Of a stretch of 64,000 nt of DNA, positions 8,378-16,901 are shown piece after piece. Origin of the DNA: Schaalia sp. 19OD2882 (GTDB lineage: Bacteria > Actinomycetota > Actinomycetes > Actinomycetales > Actinomycetaceae); the NCBI RefSeq assembly GCF_018986735.1, contig NZ_CP065521.1, positions 1,674,001 to 1,738,000 of the forward strand. The letters are read 5' to 3'. Within the stretch, counting starts at the first letter, position 1. Each line of letters begins with the position of its first letter. Made by a program: the position numbers and the translations under genes. The notes beneath the pieces are model-generated. The model saw nothing but the letters and a program-made list of their open reading frames with translations. It did not search any database and was not told the DNA's origin.

Positions 8378-9973
8378 TCATTGGGGTGTCAGCAGGTTCT
8401 TCTGGACTTTGCCGTAGGCGCCTCGCGGCAGGTCGTCGACGAATTCGACGATGCTCGGCACCTTGAAAGCGGCAAGGTGGTGTGCACAGTGGTCGATGAC
8501 CGCCACGGCGTCGAGGCCGGCGTCGGGGACGGCGACGACGAAGGCCTTGACGGCCTGGCCGCGCACGTCGTCCGGGATGCCGATGACGGCGGTTTCGCAC
8601 ACTCCGGGGATCTCGGCGATCACGCTCTCGACCTCTGCCGACGAAACCGATTCCCCGGAGCGTTTGATGAGGTCGACCCGCCGGTCGACGAAGTGGACCC
8701 AGCCGTCCTCCACGTAGGCGTAGTCGTGGGTCCTGTACCAGCCGTCGGCGTCGAGCACCTCGGCGGTGGCCTCGGGGTCGTCCCAGTAGCCCGCCATGAG
8801 ACTGACTCCGGGGACCCCGTGCAGGAGAAGCTCCCCCACCTCTCCGTCGGGAAGGTCATGCCCGGCCTCGTCGACGACCCGGATCCGGTACCCGGGGGCG
8901 GCCTTGCCCACTGCGGGCCAGCGGCGCGGCCCGTGGGGAGGATCGGTGACGGCGCCGATGAGGCATTCGGTGGACCCGTAGTTGTTGAGCAGGGTGACAC
9001 CGAAGCGTTCTTCGAAGGCTTCCTTGTCCCGGGTGCACAGGGGCAGGAAGTAGTGCATCTCGCGCACGCTGTGGTCGCGCTCCATCGGGTCGACCTCTTG
9101 GCGCAACATGGTCGACACGATCATCGCCATCCCCTGGACCAGGGTCGCCCGGTGTGCGCGCGCCTGCTTCCAGAAGCAGCTCGCCCGGTAGTGCGAGAGC
9201 ATGATGATGGTTGCGCCGATGGTCAGCACCGGGGCCAGGGCAGAAAGCTGGAAGTTCACCCGGGCCGCCACCATGGAGGTCATGTAACGGTCCTCGGGGT
9301 TCATGTCCAGTTCCCAGTTGACGAAGTTGCCGGAGAAGACGACGTTCGCGTGGGTGATCATCACGCCCTTGGGCGCCGAGGTCGTGCCCGAGGTGAAGAG
9401 GATTGCGCACAGGTCCTGCGGGTCCAGGGGGGCCGGGTCGTCGAAGACCTCGCTCTGACGTGCGGCGATCTCCCACAGGGGTAGCACGGGTGTGGTCCCG
9501 CCCTCGTCCCCGAGGCCTGGGACACCCTGGCCCGACCGCCTCCGCCCGGTCACGAGGACCCGGCGGAGGTCGGGCGGCAGACAGGCACGCACCCTCTCGA
9601 AAGTGTCCTGGCACGTGATGAGCGTGTCCGAAGCACTCAGGTCAAGGATGCGGGCCAACTCGACCGGCACGGAGGTGGCGTCGACGGGCACGGCCACAGC
9701 ACCCATCTTCGCCAGGGCAAGGAGGCACTCGACGAACTCGACACGGTTGTCGAGGTGGAGCGCCACCCGGGTGCCCTCGACGACTCCGCAGGCTGCGAGC
9801 GCATTCGCGCACTGGTTGACCAGCACGTCGAACTGGCGGTAGGTGAAGCGGCTGACCTCGTGCGAGTACGCGTCCTCGAAGACGAGGAACTCGTGGTCAC
9901 CCCTGGCCTCCACCTGCCGTGCCCACAGCTGCGGCACCGTCGTGTTCTCCGGCACGAATGTCGAGTCGGACAC
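8378..9973 (-). CDS. caiC: CaiC-like betaine/carnitine-CoA ligase
   Basis: ATP-dependent acyl-CoA synthetase (ANL superfamily), 531 residues against 517 for E. coli CaiC. It is predicted to activate carnitine, crotonobetaine or gamma-butyrobetaine. The phosphate loop is at 193-202 (FTSGTTSAPK) and YGSTE at 332-336. The hinge aspartate is Asp417 in YRTHDYAY, where most relatives have TGD. The adenylation lysine is Lys522 in YGKVQKNLL. Resemblance to CaiC runs through the whole protein, for example VALHLDN and KAFVV. It uses a GTG start and lies 6 bases after caiB. Confidence 0.9.
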   Translation of the reverse strand: MSDSTFVPENTTVPQLWARQVEARGDHEFLVFEDAYSHEVSRFTYRQFDVLVNQCANALAACGVVEGTRVALHLDNRVEFVECLLALAKMGAVAVPVDATSVPVELARILDLSASDTLITCQDTFERVRACLPPDLRRVLVTGRRRSGQGVPGLGDEGGTTPVLPLWEIAARQSEVFDDPAPLDPQDLCAILFTSGTTSAPKGVMITHANVVFSGNFVNWELDMNPEDRYMTSMVAARVNFQLSALAPVLTIGATIIMLSHYRASCFWKQARAHRATLVQGMAMIVSTMLRQEVDPMERDHSVREMHYFLPLCTRDKEAFEERFGVTLLNNYGSTECLIGAVTDPPHGPRRWPAVGKAAPGYRIRVVDEAGHDLPDGEVGELLLHGVPGVSLMAGYWDDPEATAEVLDADGWYRTHDYAYVEDGWVHFVDRRVDLIKRSGESVSSAEVESVIAEIPGVCETAVIGIPDDVRGQAVKAFVVAVPDAGLDAVAVIDHCAHHLAAFKVPSIVEFVDDLPRGAYGKVQKNLLTPQ

Positions 9974-9979
9974 GGCAGG

Positions 9980-11200
9980 TCAGTCCCCGTCGTCCGTCTT
10001 GACGGTGCCCGACGCGATGAGTGCGTCGATCTCCTCGGGCGCATAGCCCGCGCGCGTCAGCACGTCGCGGGTGTCCGCACCCAGTGCCGGCATCGGCCGC
10101 CAGAAGGCTCCCGGGTTGCGGGCGAACTTCGGGAAGGTGTTCAGCCCCATGACGCGGCCGCCGTCGGCCTTTTCCCACTCGATGAAGCACTCGCGGGCCT
10201 TGACGTGGTCGGCGGCAAGGATGTCCGGGAACTCGTTGACCACCTGGGCGGCGATCCGGTGCGCCACGAAGTCCGCCTGGACCTCGTGCTTGGACTGGGT
10301 CTTGAGCCAGGCTTCCAGCGTGTCCTGGATGAGGTCCGCCTTGGGGCTGGACAGCCACAGGGCGGAGGTGCCCTCCGGGTAGTCCTCGGTGCCCCACAGT
10401 TCGCCCAGGCCGATCGTCTCCAGCAGGTACTTGTTCTGCGAGACGCCGTACAGGCACAGGCCGATGTACCCGTCCTTGCATTCGTAGATGCCGATTCCGC
10501 ACAGGTTCTGGTGGCGGGCTCCCGGACGCGGGTAGGTGATCCCCGCGTTCATGAAGTCCATCATGTAGTAGGTGCCGACCCGCAGCAAGGTCTCGTACAT
10601 CGCCATGTCGATGCTCTCACCCCGGCCGGTCACGCCCACGCGGTGCAGCGCGGCCAGCGACGAGGAGATGATCATCAGCGAGTTGATGTAGTCACCCAGG
10701 TACGGGGAGATGTTCATCGGCTGGTCGGCGGACCCGTTCTGGGCGACGATGCCCGCGTAGGCCGCCACCGTGAGGTCGTAGGCCGCCGAGTTCACCTGGG
10801 AGTCGTCACCCCACTGGCCGAATCCCGACACGTGGACGATGACGAGCTTCGGGTTGACCTCCCAGAGGAACTCGTCGGTGATGCCCTTGCGTGCGTACAT
10901 GGGGCCCTTGGAGGACTCGATGAAGATGTCCGCGTCCTTGATGATGGCGCGCAGGGCTTCCTTGCCTTCGTCGGTGAAGGGGTTCATGGAGATGGAGCGC
11001 ATGTTGCGCCGTTCCATTTCCTTGACCCACGTCGTGTCGCGCATCGAGTCGCCGCTCCACACGTTCTCGATCCACGTGACGTCGGCGCCCCATTCGCCCA
11101 TGATGGCCGCGGCTGTGGGGGCCGCGATCTCGACGGCGGAGTAGACGACCTTCACGCCGTCCAGGACGCCGAATGAGGGCTTCTCGGTGGGAAGTGCCAT
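9980..11200 (-). CDS. caiB: CaiB: betaine/carnitine CoA-transferase (class III)
   Basis: Transfers CoA between gamma-butyrobetainyl-CoA or crotonobetainyl-CoA and carnitine. It has 406 residues against 405 in E. coli and is recognisably collinear with it: WIENV, IFIESSKGP, GITDE, PKLVIVHVSGFGQ, GESIDMAMYE and MPKF-like blocks are all present. The catalytic aspartate of class III transferases is Asp170 in PYLGDY. The ATG at 11200 gives the family N-terminus. It sits between caiA and caiC, as in enteric bacteria. Confidence 0.95.
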   Translation of the reverse strand: MALPTEKPSFGVLDGVKVVYSAVEIAAPTAAAIMGEWGADVTWIENVWSGDSMRDTTWVKEMERRNMRSISMNPFTDEGKEALRAIIKDADIFIESSKGPMYARKGITDEFLWEVNPKLVIVHVSGFGQWGDDSQVNSAAYDLTVAAYAGIVAQNGSADQPMNISPYLGDYINSLMIISSSLAALHRVGVTGRGESIDMAMYETLLRVGTYYMMDFMNAGITYPRPGARHQNLCGIGIYECKDGYIGLCLYGVSQNKYLLETIGLGELWGTEDYPEGTSALWLSSPKADLIQDTLEAWLKTQSKHEVQADFVAHRIAAQVVNEFPDILAADHVKARECFIEWEKADGGRVMGLNTFPKFARNPGAFWRPMPALGADTRDVLTRAGYAPEEIDALIASGTVKTDDGD

Positions 11201-11229
11201 GGTGCAGTCCTTTCCTGGGTCGAATCGGC

Positions 11230-12363
11230 TCAGCGGTACGGGTACAGGGCGGAGCGGCCTGCGGTGAGGATCATCATTTCGTCGGTGCCACCTGAGATGC
11301 GGTCGACGCGAAGGTCCCTGTAGAAGCGCTGGACGCGGTGGTCCCCGGTGATGCCCACGCCCGCCAGGACCTGAAGGGCCCGGTCGACTACCTCGAAGGA
11401 GGCCTGCGAGCAGTGGAACTTGGCCATCGAGCAGTCGCCGCGCGAGAGCAGCCCGTGGTCGTGCTTCCACGCGATCTCGTAGAGCATGTTGCGCATGTTC
11501 GTCAGGTGGATCTTCATCTCGGCGAACTTCAGTTGGATCAGCTGGTGGCGGGCGATGGCCTGGCCGCCCTGCATGCGCTGGTTCGCGTACTTGGCGGCGT
11601 CCTCGAAGGCGCAATAGGCCTGCCCGTAGTTGGTCAGGGCCACGAGGAAACGCTCCAGGTCGAAGTCGGCGACCCCACGGCGGAAGCCGTTTCCTTCGGT
11701 GCCGAAGAGGTCCTTCTCCTCCAGGACGACGTCGTCGAAGTAGACGTCGCAGCACGAGTCCATGCGCAGGCCCAGCTTGTGCAGGGGTTCCTTGGTGATG
11801 CCCGGCAGGCTCATGTCGACGAACCACTCGGTGTAGGTGTCCATGTTCTCCGAGTCTCGCGCCATGACCACCAGGTAGGGCACGTGCAGGGAGGAGGTGA
11901 TGAAGGTCTTGTGGCCGTTGAGGTGGACCTTGCCGTCCTTGCGCGTGTATGTGGTGCGCATGTCGTCCCACGAGGATCCCGCCGAGGGCTCCGTCATGGC
12001 GTAGTTGAGCATCTGCTTGCCGGAGCCGACGAAGGAGAGGATCTTCTCCTTCTGCTCCTCGGTGCCCTCACGCAGCACCGTGTCCCAACACGGCAGCTGG
12101 TAGAGCACGTACGTGGGGCCGCCCTCGCGGCCGAGGGCCTCGTAGGCGGCGGTCAGCGTCACCCAGTCGGCGCCCAGGCCGTCGTGCTCCTCGGGCAGGA
12201 GGATCCGGTCGAAGCCGAGTTCACAGATGGCCTGGGTCCATTCGATGGGGTACTCGTGCTTCTCGTCGCACTCGTGGAAGTAGGAGTCCCACGCGCGTGA
12301 ACGCATGAGTTCGGTGAAGGCGTCCACCATGAGTTGCTGGTCTTCGGACAGTGAGAAATCCAT
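11230..12363 (-). CDS. caiA: CaiA: crotonobetainyl-CoA reductase
   Basis: Acyl-CoA dehydrogenase-family flavoprotein that reduces crotonobetainyl-CoA to gamma-butyrobetainyl-CoA with electrons from the Fix flavoprotein. It has 377 residues against 380 in E. coli. Highly characteristic blocks are shared: [19 protein letters not shown] [49 protein letters not shown] and [11 protein letters not shown]. This strength of match points to a betaine substrate rather than a generic fatty acyl-CoA. It follows the esterase gene after 30 bases. Confidence 0.95.
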   Translation of the reverse strand: MDFSLSEDQQLMVDAFTELMRSRAWDSYFHECDEKHEYPIEWTQAICELGFDRILLPEEHDGLGADWVTLTAAYEALGREGGPTYVLYQLPCWDTVLREGTEEQKEKILSFVGSGKQMLNYAMTEPSAGSSWDDMRTTYTRKDGKVHLNGHKTFITSSLHVPYLVVMARDSENMDTYTEWFVDMSLPGITKEPLHKLGLRMDSCCDVYFDDVVLEEKDLFGTEGNGFRRGVADFDLERFLVALTNYGQAYCAFEDAAKYANQRMQGGQAIARHQLIQLKFAEMKIHLTNMRNMLYEIAWKHDHGLLSRGDCSMAKFHCSQASFEVVDRALQVLAGVGITGDHRVQRFYRDLRVDRISGGTDEMMILTAGRSALYPYR

Positions 12364-12393
12364 GTCATGTCTCCTTCGGGCGTGTGGGCCGGT

Positions 12394-13362
12394 TCAGCGG
12401 TCGAGAGGGTGTTCGAGGTGGAAGTGCGCGGCCTGGGCGAGGACCTCCATGGTCTGGTCGAGCATCTTCGAGTGGTGGAGGAATCCGTGGATGACGCCCT
12501 CGACCTCGGTCAAGAGGTGGGGGACGCCTGCCAGGGTGAGCATTTCGGCCAGGGTGCGCGAGTCGTCCCGCAGGGGGTCGAGTCCCGCCGCGACCACGTG
12601 GCAGGGCGGCACACCGCAGCTGAGATCGTTGGCGAGGATGTTGAACAGCGGGTGGTCGGCGTCGGCCGGGGAGGCGAAGTACTGGTCGAGGTAGTAGCGG
12701 TAGTCGTCCTCGGTCAGGCCGTCCCAGGGTCCGCCCAACAGGCGCATGGACATGGAGTCCTTGAGCCCGTAGGCGCCGTAGAACAGGAGCATGCTGCGGG
12801 CGCTGGGAAGGGAGCCTTCGTCGCGCATCATGAGCATGGTCGCCGCTGCCATGTTGGCCCCGGCGGAGTCGCCCGCGAAGGAGACGTCCGCCGGGTCGAT
12901 GCCCCATTCGTCGGCGTGCCGGCGGATGTGTGCGACCACGTCGCGGCATTCCTCGATCTGGTGGGGAAAGCGCGCCTCGGGTGCCAAGGTGTAGTCGATG
13001 CTGGCGACCACCGCCCCTGTCAGGTGGCACAGGGTGCGAGTGATGCGGTCGTGGGTGTCCACGTCACCGATGACCCACCCTCCTCCGTGCACGTACACGA
13101 TGAGGGCGAGGGAGCCCTGGTCGCCGGGTCGGTACGAACGCACCCGCACGTGGCCGTGGCGCGTGGGAACCTTGCGGTCCACCGTCAGGGGGACCTCGGG
13201 GCCGCCCTCGTTCCAGAAGGCGCGTTCGGTGCGGTAGGCCTGACGCATCTCCTGCAGGCTCTGCCCGGTGACGTAGGCGCCTTCGGCGAGTTCGTTCTGG
13301 GTGTCGACCACCCGTCCCATCTGCTCGCACCACAGTGCGGGCACGTCGTACTTGTGTCCCAC
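12394..13362 (-). CDS. Alpha/beta hydrolase, HSL-family esterase
   Basis: Carboxylesterase of 322 residues in the hormone-sensitive-lipase family. The oxyanion motif HGGGW is at 92-96, the nucleophile Ser166 in GDSAG, with Asp262 (LDPLRDD) and His292 (VIHGF) completing the triad. No signal peptide is seen, so it should be cytoplasmic. It uses a GTG start and ends 30 bases before caiA. The E. coli cai operon has no esterase. Its place here suggests release of carnitine or a related betaine from an ester such as an acylcarnitine before CoA activation; this is inference. Confidence 0.87.
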   Translation of the reverse strand: MGHKYDVPALWCEQMGRVVDTQNELAEGAYVTGQSLQEMRQAYRTERAFWNEGGPEVPLTVDRKVPTRHGHVRVRSYRPGDQGSLALIVYVHGGGWVIGDVDTHDRITRTLCHLTGAVVASIDYTLAPEARFPHQIEECRDVVAHIRRHADEWGIDPADVSFAGDSAGANMAAATMLMMRDEGSLPSARSMLLFYGAYGLKDSMSMRLLGGPWDGLTEDDYRYYLDQYFASPADADHPLFNILANDLSCGVPPCHVVAAGLDPLRDDSRTLAEMLTLAGVPHLLTEVEGVIHGFLHHSKMLDQTMEVLAQAAHFHLEHPLDR

Positions 13363-13371
13363 GGTGACGCC

Positions 13372-14709
13372 TCAGGCTTCCTCGGCGGTGGCGTCCGCTT
13401 CGACGGTGGCGCCGCGCTTGCGTGCCACGAAGGCGAGGGCGAATGCGCAGATCGCGGCGATGACTGCGGCTCCGGCCAGGATGAGGAAGATCTGGTTGAA
13501 GGCCACCGCCGGATTGTCCTGGTTCGCGTCGCGGATGGAGCCGAACCAGATGTAGGAGAAGGTGTCGGGCAGGAAGCCGATGACGGAGAGCAGGCCCGTG
13601 GCCGTGCCGAAGACTCCGACCGGGACCTTGCCTTCTGTGAGCTGGCTGGAGCAGATGCCGAAGACACCGTTGGCGACGAAGGCCAGGACGATGGCCATGA
13701 TCACTGCCACGTAGGCCAGGCCGGCGCTCGCAGGGAGGTAGGCGAAGACGGCCAAGCCGATCGCGGCGACCACTGATCCGATGCCGATGACCCGTGAGGG
13801 GGAACGCAGCCACTCGGCGATTGCGCCGAAGGCCGGGGCCGACACCAGGGAGACACCGTAGGTGCGCACGGATCCCACGATGAGGACGATTCCTGGAGCG
13901 ATCTTCATGACGTCATTCATGTAGCCGGTGGTCTGGTTGACGCCCGTGTAGAAGAAGTACACGAAGAACAGGGTCAGCGCGGCCAGCCACACGACGGGGT
14001 TGGACAGGACCTGCCCCAGTTGGCCGACGCTGAAGCGGCCTCCCTCCGAAGCGAATTCGCCCTTGAACTTGGGGATGAAGAAGAAGGACAGGACTGCCAG
14101 CGTCATGATGATGCCGCCGAGGACCAACAGCAGGGTGCGCATGGGGACGATGCCGCCCTGGTCGGCCAGCAGCGAGACGATCCACGCATTGAAGAAGCCC
14201 AGGAGCAGGCCGGCCAGTCCGTAGAAGCCGTAGGAGATGCCGATGTTGCGTGAGTAGGCGTCCTCTTCGGAGACGAGGCGCACGAGCTTGAAGCGGATGC
14301 CCCACCAGATGAGGATCGTCGTGATGCCCATGCCGACGAAGAGGCCGATGAGGACCCAGAAGGAGGGGAAGAAGGCGTACCACCACGTGAGCAGAGCGGT
14401 CGATCCGAATCCCACCCAGGCCAGTGTGCGCACGCGCACGTGGTCGGCGACGATGCCGGAGGGCAGGTAGCAGATCAGGGCGGTCCACGAGTAGGCGCCC
14501 AGCAGGGTGCCCATGGTGGTGGCGACGTTCTCCTGGCTCGCGGCGCCGGAGGCGATCAGTGCGTTCTGGAGGGGTTGGTCGAACACGTATTGCAGGTATG
14601 CGGGCGTGTAGACGATGGAGCTGCCGATGGAGACCAGAATGAGCAGGAAGGCGCGATGGGCGAAGGTGAGTTCGCGCGCGGGTCGCTCACCAGAAAGAAT
14701 GCTCAGCAC
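13372..14709 (-). CDS. MFS transporter, first gene of the cai operon
   Basis: Major facilitator carrier of 445 residues with about twelve hydrophobic helices. Recognisable parts are the helix 1 region AFLLILVSIGSSIVYTPAYL, the loop LPSGIVADHVRVRTLAWVG after helix 2 and a basic C-terminal tail ending after ALAFVARKRG. It is the promoter-proximal gene, 9 bases before the esterase, and so the best candidate for substrate uptake or carnitine/butyrobetaine exchange in place of the BCCT carrier CaiT. It is not closely related to the second MFS gene of the cluster. Confidence 0.87.
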   Translation of the reverse strand: MLSILSGERPARELTFAHRAFLLILVSIGSSIVYTPAYLQYVFDQPLQNALIASGAASQENVATTMGTLLGAYSWTALICYLPSGIVADHVRVRTLAWVGFGSTALLTWWYAFFPSFWVLIGLFVGMGITTILIWWGIRFKLVRLVSEEDAYSRNIGISYGFYGLAGLLLGFFNAWIVSLLADQGGIVPMRTLLLVLGGIIMTLAVLSFFFIPKFKGEFASEGGRFSVGQLGQVLSNPVVWLAALTLFFVYFFYTGVNQTTGYMNDVMKIAPGIVLIVGSVRTYGVSLVSAPAFGAIAEWLRSPSRVIGIGSVVAAIGLAVFAYLPASAGLAYVAVIMAIVLAFVANGVFGICSSQLTEGKVPVGVFGTATGLLSVIGFLPDTFSYIWFGSIRDANQDNPAVAFNQIFLILAGAAVIAAICAFALAFVARKRGATVEADATAEEA

Positions 14710-15190
14710 TGGAACCGCCTTTCACAGTGGGGGTGGGAATGGTTGAGTCGGAAAAATGGGTGACCGAAGTCCAGCCTCGTTTGTCAACGAGTTCGCAGAG
14801 GTGGTGTCGGGGCCCGGCGGCTGCCGTCGATCCTTGGAGTCGTCATCGAGCGGAATCAAGGACCTGTGGCCCATGAGGGATGTTGTGACGCATACGCTAT
14901 CGACCGCTCCACAGGCCCCGCCCGACTTTGGTCCCGAGGGGGCTCCGGCCAGTTGCGGACACGGTTGGTCCGAAACCTCGTTCGCCGCGTTACGGTGCCA
15001 ATCACACCATATGGTCGTACGTTTCGGACGATTTGAGTCCATTTCTCCATCGGAGTTTCGGACGTGTCGCGTCGAAAATGCGAAGATCAAATTGGCCTGA
15101 TGTCAGACGAATTCACGCGTTGTGTGCGGCATCCACAAGACAGCTGATGGGTGAATTCCCAGCAGCTGGACACCCGGCTTGAACACATTC
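14710..15190. promoter_or_regulatory. Upstream region of cai operon with GTTTCGGAC repeats
   Basis: About 480 bases of visibly lower GC, with no convincing gene. The 9-base word GTTTCGGAC occurs at 15021-15029 and 15055-15063, inverted as GTCCGAAAC at 14968-14976, and with one change at 14952-14960. A perfect palindrome ACCATATGGT lies at 15006-15015. The region precedes the first gene of the cai operon and must contain its promoter; no clear -35/-10 pair could be assigned. Confidence 0.55.
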
Positions 15191-15222
15191 CCTCCACCGG
15201 TCGACTGCGCGCCCGGTGGAGG
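15191..15222 (-). terminator. Terminator hairpin after dapA
   Basis: Perfect 10-bp stem CCTCCACCGG (15191-15200) with CCGGTGGAGG (15213-15222) around a 12-base loop, starting 10 bases past the dapA stop codon. Confidence 0.75.
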
Positions 15223-15232
15223 TGGCGGCCGT

Positions 15233-16129
15233 TCAGAGCAGGCCCGCATCCTCCATCGCGCGGCAAAGGCGCGCGACATCGCCCTCGTCTGCGGTGACCA
15301 GAGGCAAGCGGAGCGTCGGCGTGGCGATGACACCCTGCAGGTGCAGCGCATGCTTGACCATGACAGCCCCCTGACCGCCGCCCATGATCGCTTGGACCAG
15401 GGGCCGCAGGCCGTAGGACAATTCGCGCGCCTCCCACACCTTGTCGGCGTCCAGCAGGTCGATCATCTGCCGATACTGCCGCGCGGCCACATGTGCCACC
15501 ACCGAGACGAAGCCGGAGGCCCCGCCTGTCATCCACGCGAAATTCAGGCCGTCGTCGCCCGAATAGTACTCCAGACCAGTGCGGTGCATCCTGCCCACAC
15601 CCTGTTCCACATTCCCGGTCGCGTCCTTGACCCCCTTTATGCGCGGGTGCGCGGCCAGGCGGTCCAAGGTCTCGTCGGAGAAGGCCAGGCCCGTTCGTCC
15701 GGGGATGTCGTAGAGCATGATCGGCAGGTCGGTGGCTTCGGCAATGGCCTGCACGTGGGCGACCAGGCCCTTTTGGGAGGGCCTGTTGTAGTAGGGGGAG
15801 ACGACCAGCAGGGCGTCGGCGCCGCGGGCTTGGGCTGCCACGGCGATCCTCACGGCATGGGCGGTGTCGTTGGAGCCGGCACCGCACATGATGAGTGCAC
15901 GCTGGCCCACGGCTTCTTTGACGGCTGTGGTGAGCTCGTCCTTTTCCGGCTGGTGGGTGGTCGGGGACTCCCCCGTGGTGCCCGACAGGAGGATCGTGTC
16001 ACAGCCGTCGTCGACGAGCTTCGTGGCGACCTTGGCCGCGGAGTCCAGGTCGATGCTCCCGTCCGGGTGGAAGGGGGTGACCATCGCAGTGCAGAGGGAA
16101 CCGAAGGCGCGGGCAGGAAGGTGGCTCAT
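15233..16129 (-). CDS. dapA: 4-hydroxy-tetrahydrodipicolinate synthase
   Basis: Condenses pyruvate with aspartate semialdehyde, the first committed step to lysine and diaminopimelate for the cell wall. It has 298 residues, normal for the family. Signatures are SGTTGESPT at 49-57, the catalytic tyrosine region YDIPGRTG (Tyr140) and the Schiff-base Lys168 in IKGVKDATG. A terminator hairpin follows. Two direct copies of CGTGAGATTCGTCCG lie just upstream, and the word returns near dapB. Confidence 0.95.
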   Translation of the reverse strand: MSHLPARAFGSLCTAMVTPFHPDGSIDLDSAAKVATKLVDDGCDTILLSGTTGESPTTHQPEKDELTTAVKEAVGQRALIMCGAGSNDTAHAVRIAVAAQARGADALLVVSPYYNRPSQKGLVAHVQAIAEATDLPIMLYDIPGRTGLAFSDETLDRLAAHPRIKGVKDATGNVEQGVGRMHRTGLEYYSGDDGLNFAWMTGGASGFVSVVAHVAARQYRQMIDLLDADKVWEARELSYGLRPLVQAIMGGGQGAVMVKHALHLQGVIATPTLRLPLVTADEGDVARLCRAMEDAGLL

Positions 16130-16159
16130 GCCCAGAGCCTAGGCCTTCCCACCCTTCCC

Positions 16160-16198
16160 CGTGAGATTCGTCCGCCACGGCGTGAGATTCGTCCGTCA
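16160..16198 (+). repeat. Direct repeat CGTGAGATTCGTCCG upstream of dapA
   Basis: Two copies 21 bases apart, at 16160-16174 and 16181-16195. The second copy extends to an 18-base word ending at 16198. The same 18-base word occurs inverted at 17765-17782 next to dapB. The repeats begin 30 bases before the dapA start codon, in its leader or promoter. Confidence 0.6.
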
Positions 16199-16292
16199 TC
16201 CGATTTGGTCACCCACGTCGGCCACAACTGCGACCGAGACCGTGAGTGTGACCGAAGAGCGTCCCGCGTCAACAGATTCTCAATGCCCGCCC

Positions 16293-16883
16293 TCACTGAC
16301 CTTCGCGAATCGACCACCACAGGTGTTCGACGAGCACGTCGCCCTCGCCCTCGCCCACCCTGTGCGCACGTCGCAGGCCGGCCGGGCCGAACCCGGCCCC
16401 CTGGAAGAAACGGATCCGCTCCTGGTCGCCCGCCGCGATCCACACGCGCAGGCACTGCGCACCCGAGACCTCCGCCACCGCCGCCAGCAGGCGCGACCCG
16501 TGTCCGCTGCGTCCAAATGCGGCATCCACCCACAGGTTGAGGATCTCGGTTCCGCCAGGCACAGGCTCTCCCCGACCGGGCGGCGGCTCACTGGCGCCCA
16601 CCGGCGCGCATGAGGCGAATCCGGCCACACCGTGCCCATGGACGGCGACCAGAGTGTGGCATCCTTCCGGCCGAGGTCCGCCCAGCGTGTGCCGCCACGC
16701 CCTGACCACCTCTTCAGTGGAAGGAAGGTTGGAGTCCGGAACCCCCACCCCGCGTATCAGCCCAGCCAGCGCCGCCCGGTGCACCCGCGCAACGTCCTGC
16801 GCATCGGTGGGCAGTGCCGCACGCACGGAACGATCCGGCGAAGCCCCAACCCGTGGCCACCTGTGCCCGGTCTCGATGGTCAT
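16293..16883 (-). CDS. GNAT-family N-acetyltransferase
   Basis: Predicted acetyl-CoA-dependent acetyltransferase of 196 residues. The GNAT fold is indicated by the N-terminal strand VRAALPTDAQDVARVHRAA, the central strand EILNLWVDAAFGRSGHGSRL containing the acetyl-CoA loop and the C-terminal pattern LRVWIAAGDQERIRFFQGAGF. The substrate is unknown. It follows dapB on the minus strand and is separated from dapA by about 160 bases that hold the direct repeats. Nothing in the sequence ties it to lysine synthesis apart from position. Confidence 0.85.
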   Translation of the reverse strand: MTIETGHRWPRVGASPDRSVRAALPTDAQDVARVHRAALAGLIRGVGVPDSNLPSTEEVVRAWRHTLGGPRPEGCHTLVAVHGHGVAGFASCAPVGASEPPPGRGEPVPGGTEILNLWVDAAFGRSGHGSRLLAAVAEVSGAQCLRVWIAAGDQERIRFFQGAGFGPAGLRRAHRVGEGEGDVLVEHLWWSIREGQ

Positions 16884-16901
16884 GGCGCCGTCACACCCTC
16901 C

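Noticed and set aside
12394..14709. Cluster as a bile-acid or hydroxycinnamate pathway
   Set aside because: CaiA, CaiB and CaiC match the carnitine enzymes block by block, and no hydroxysteroid or aromatic-specific gene is present.
14722..15100. Open frames on both strands upstream of the cai operon
   Set aside because: No start with a ribosome site, unusual composition, no family resemblance, and the stretch carries repeated operator-like words.
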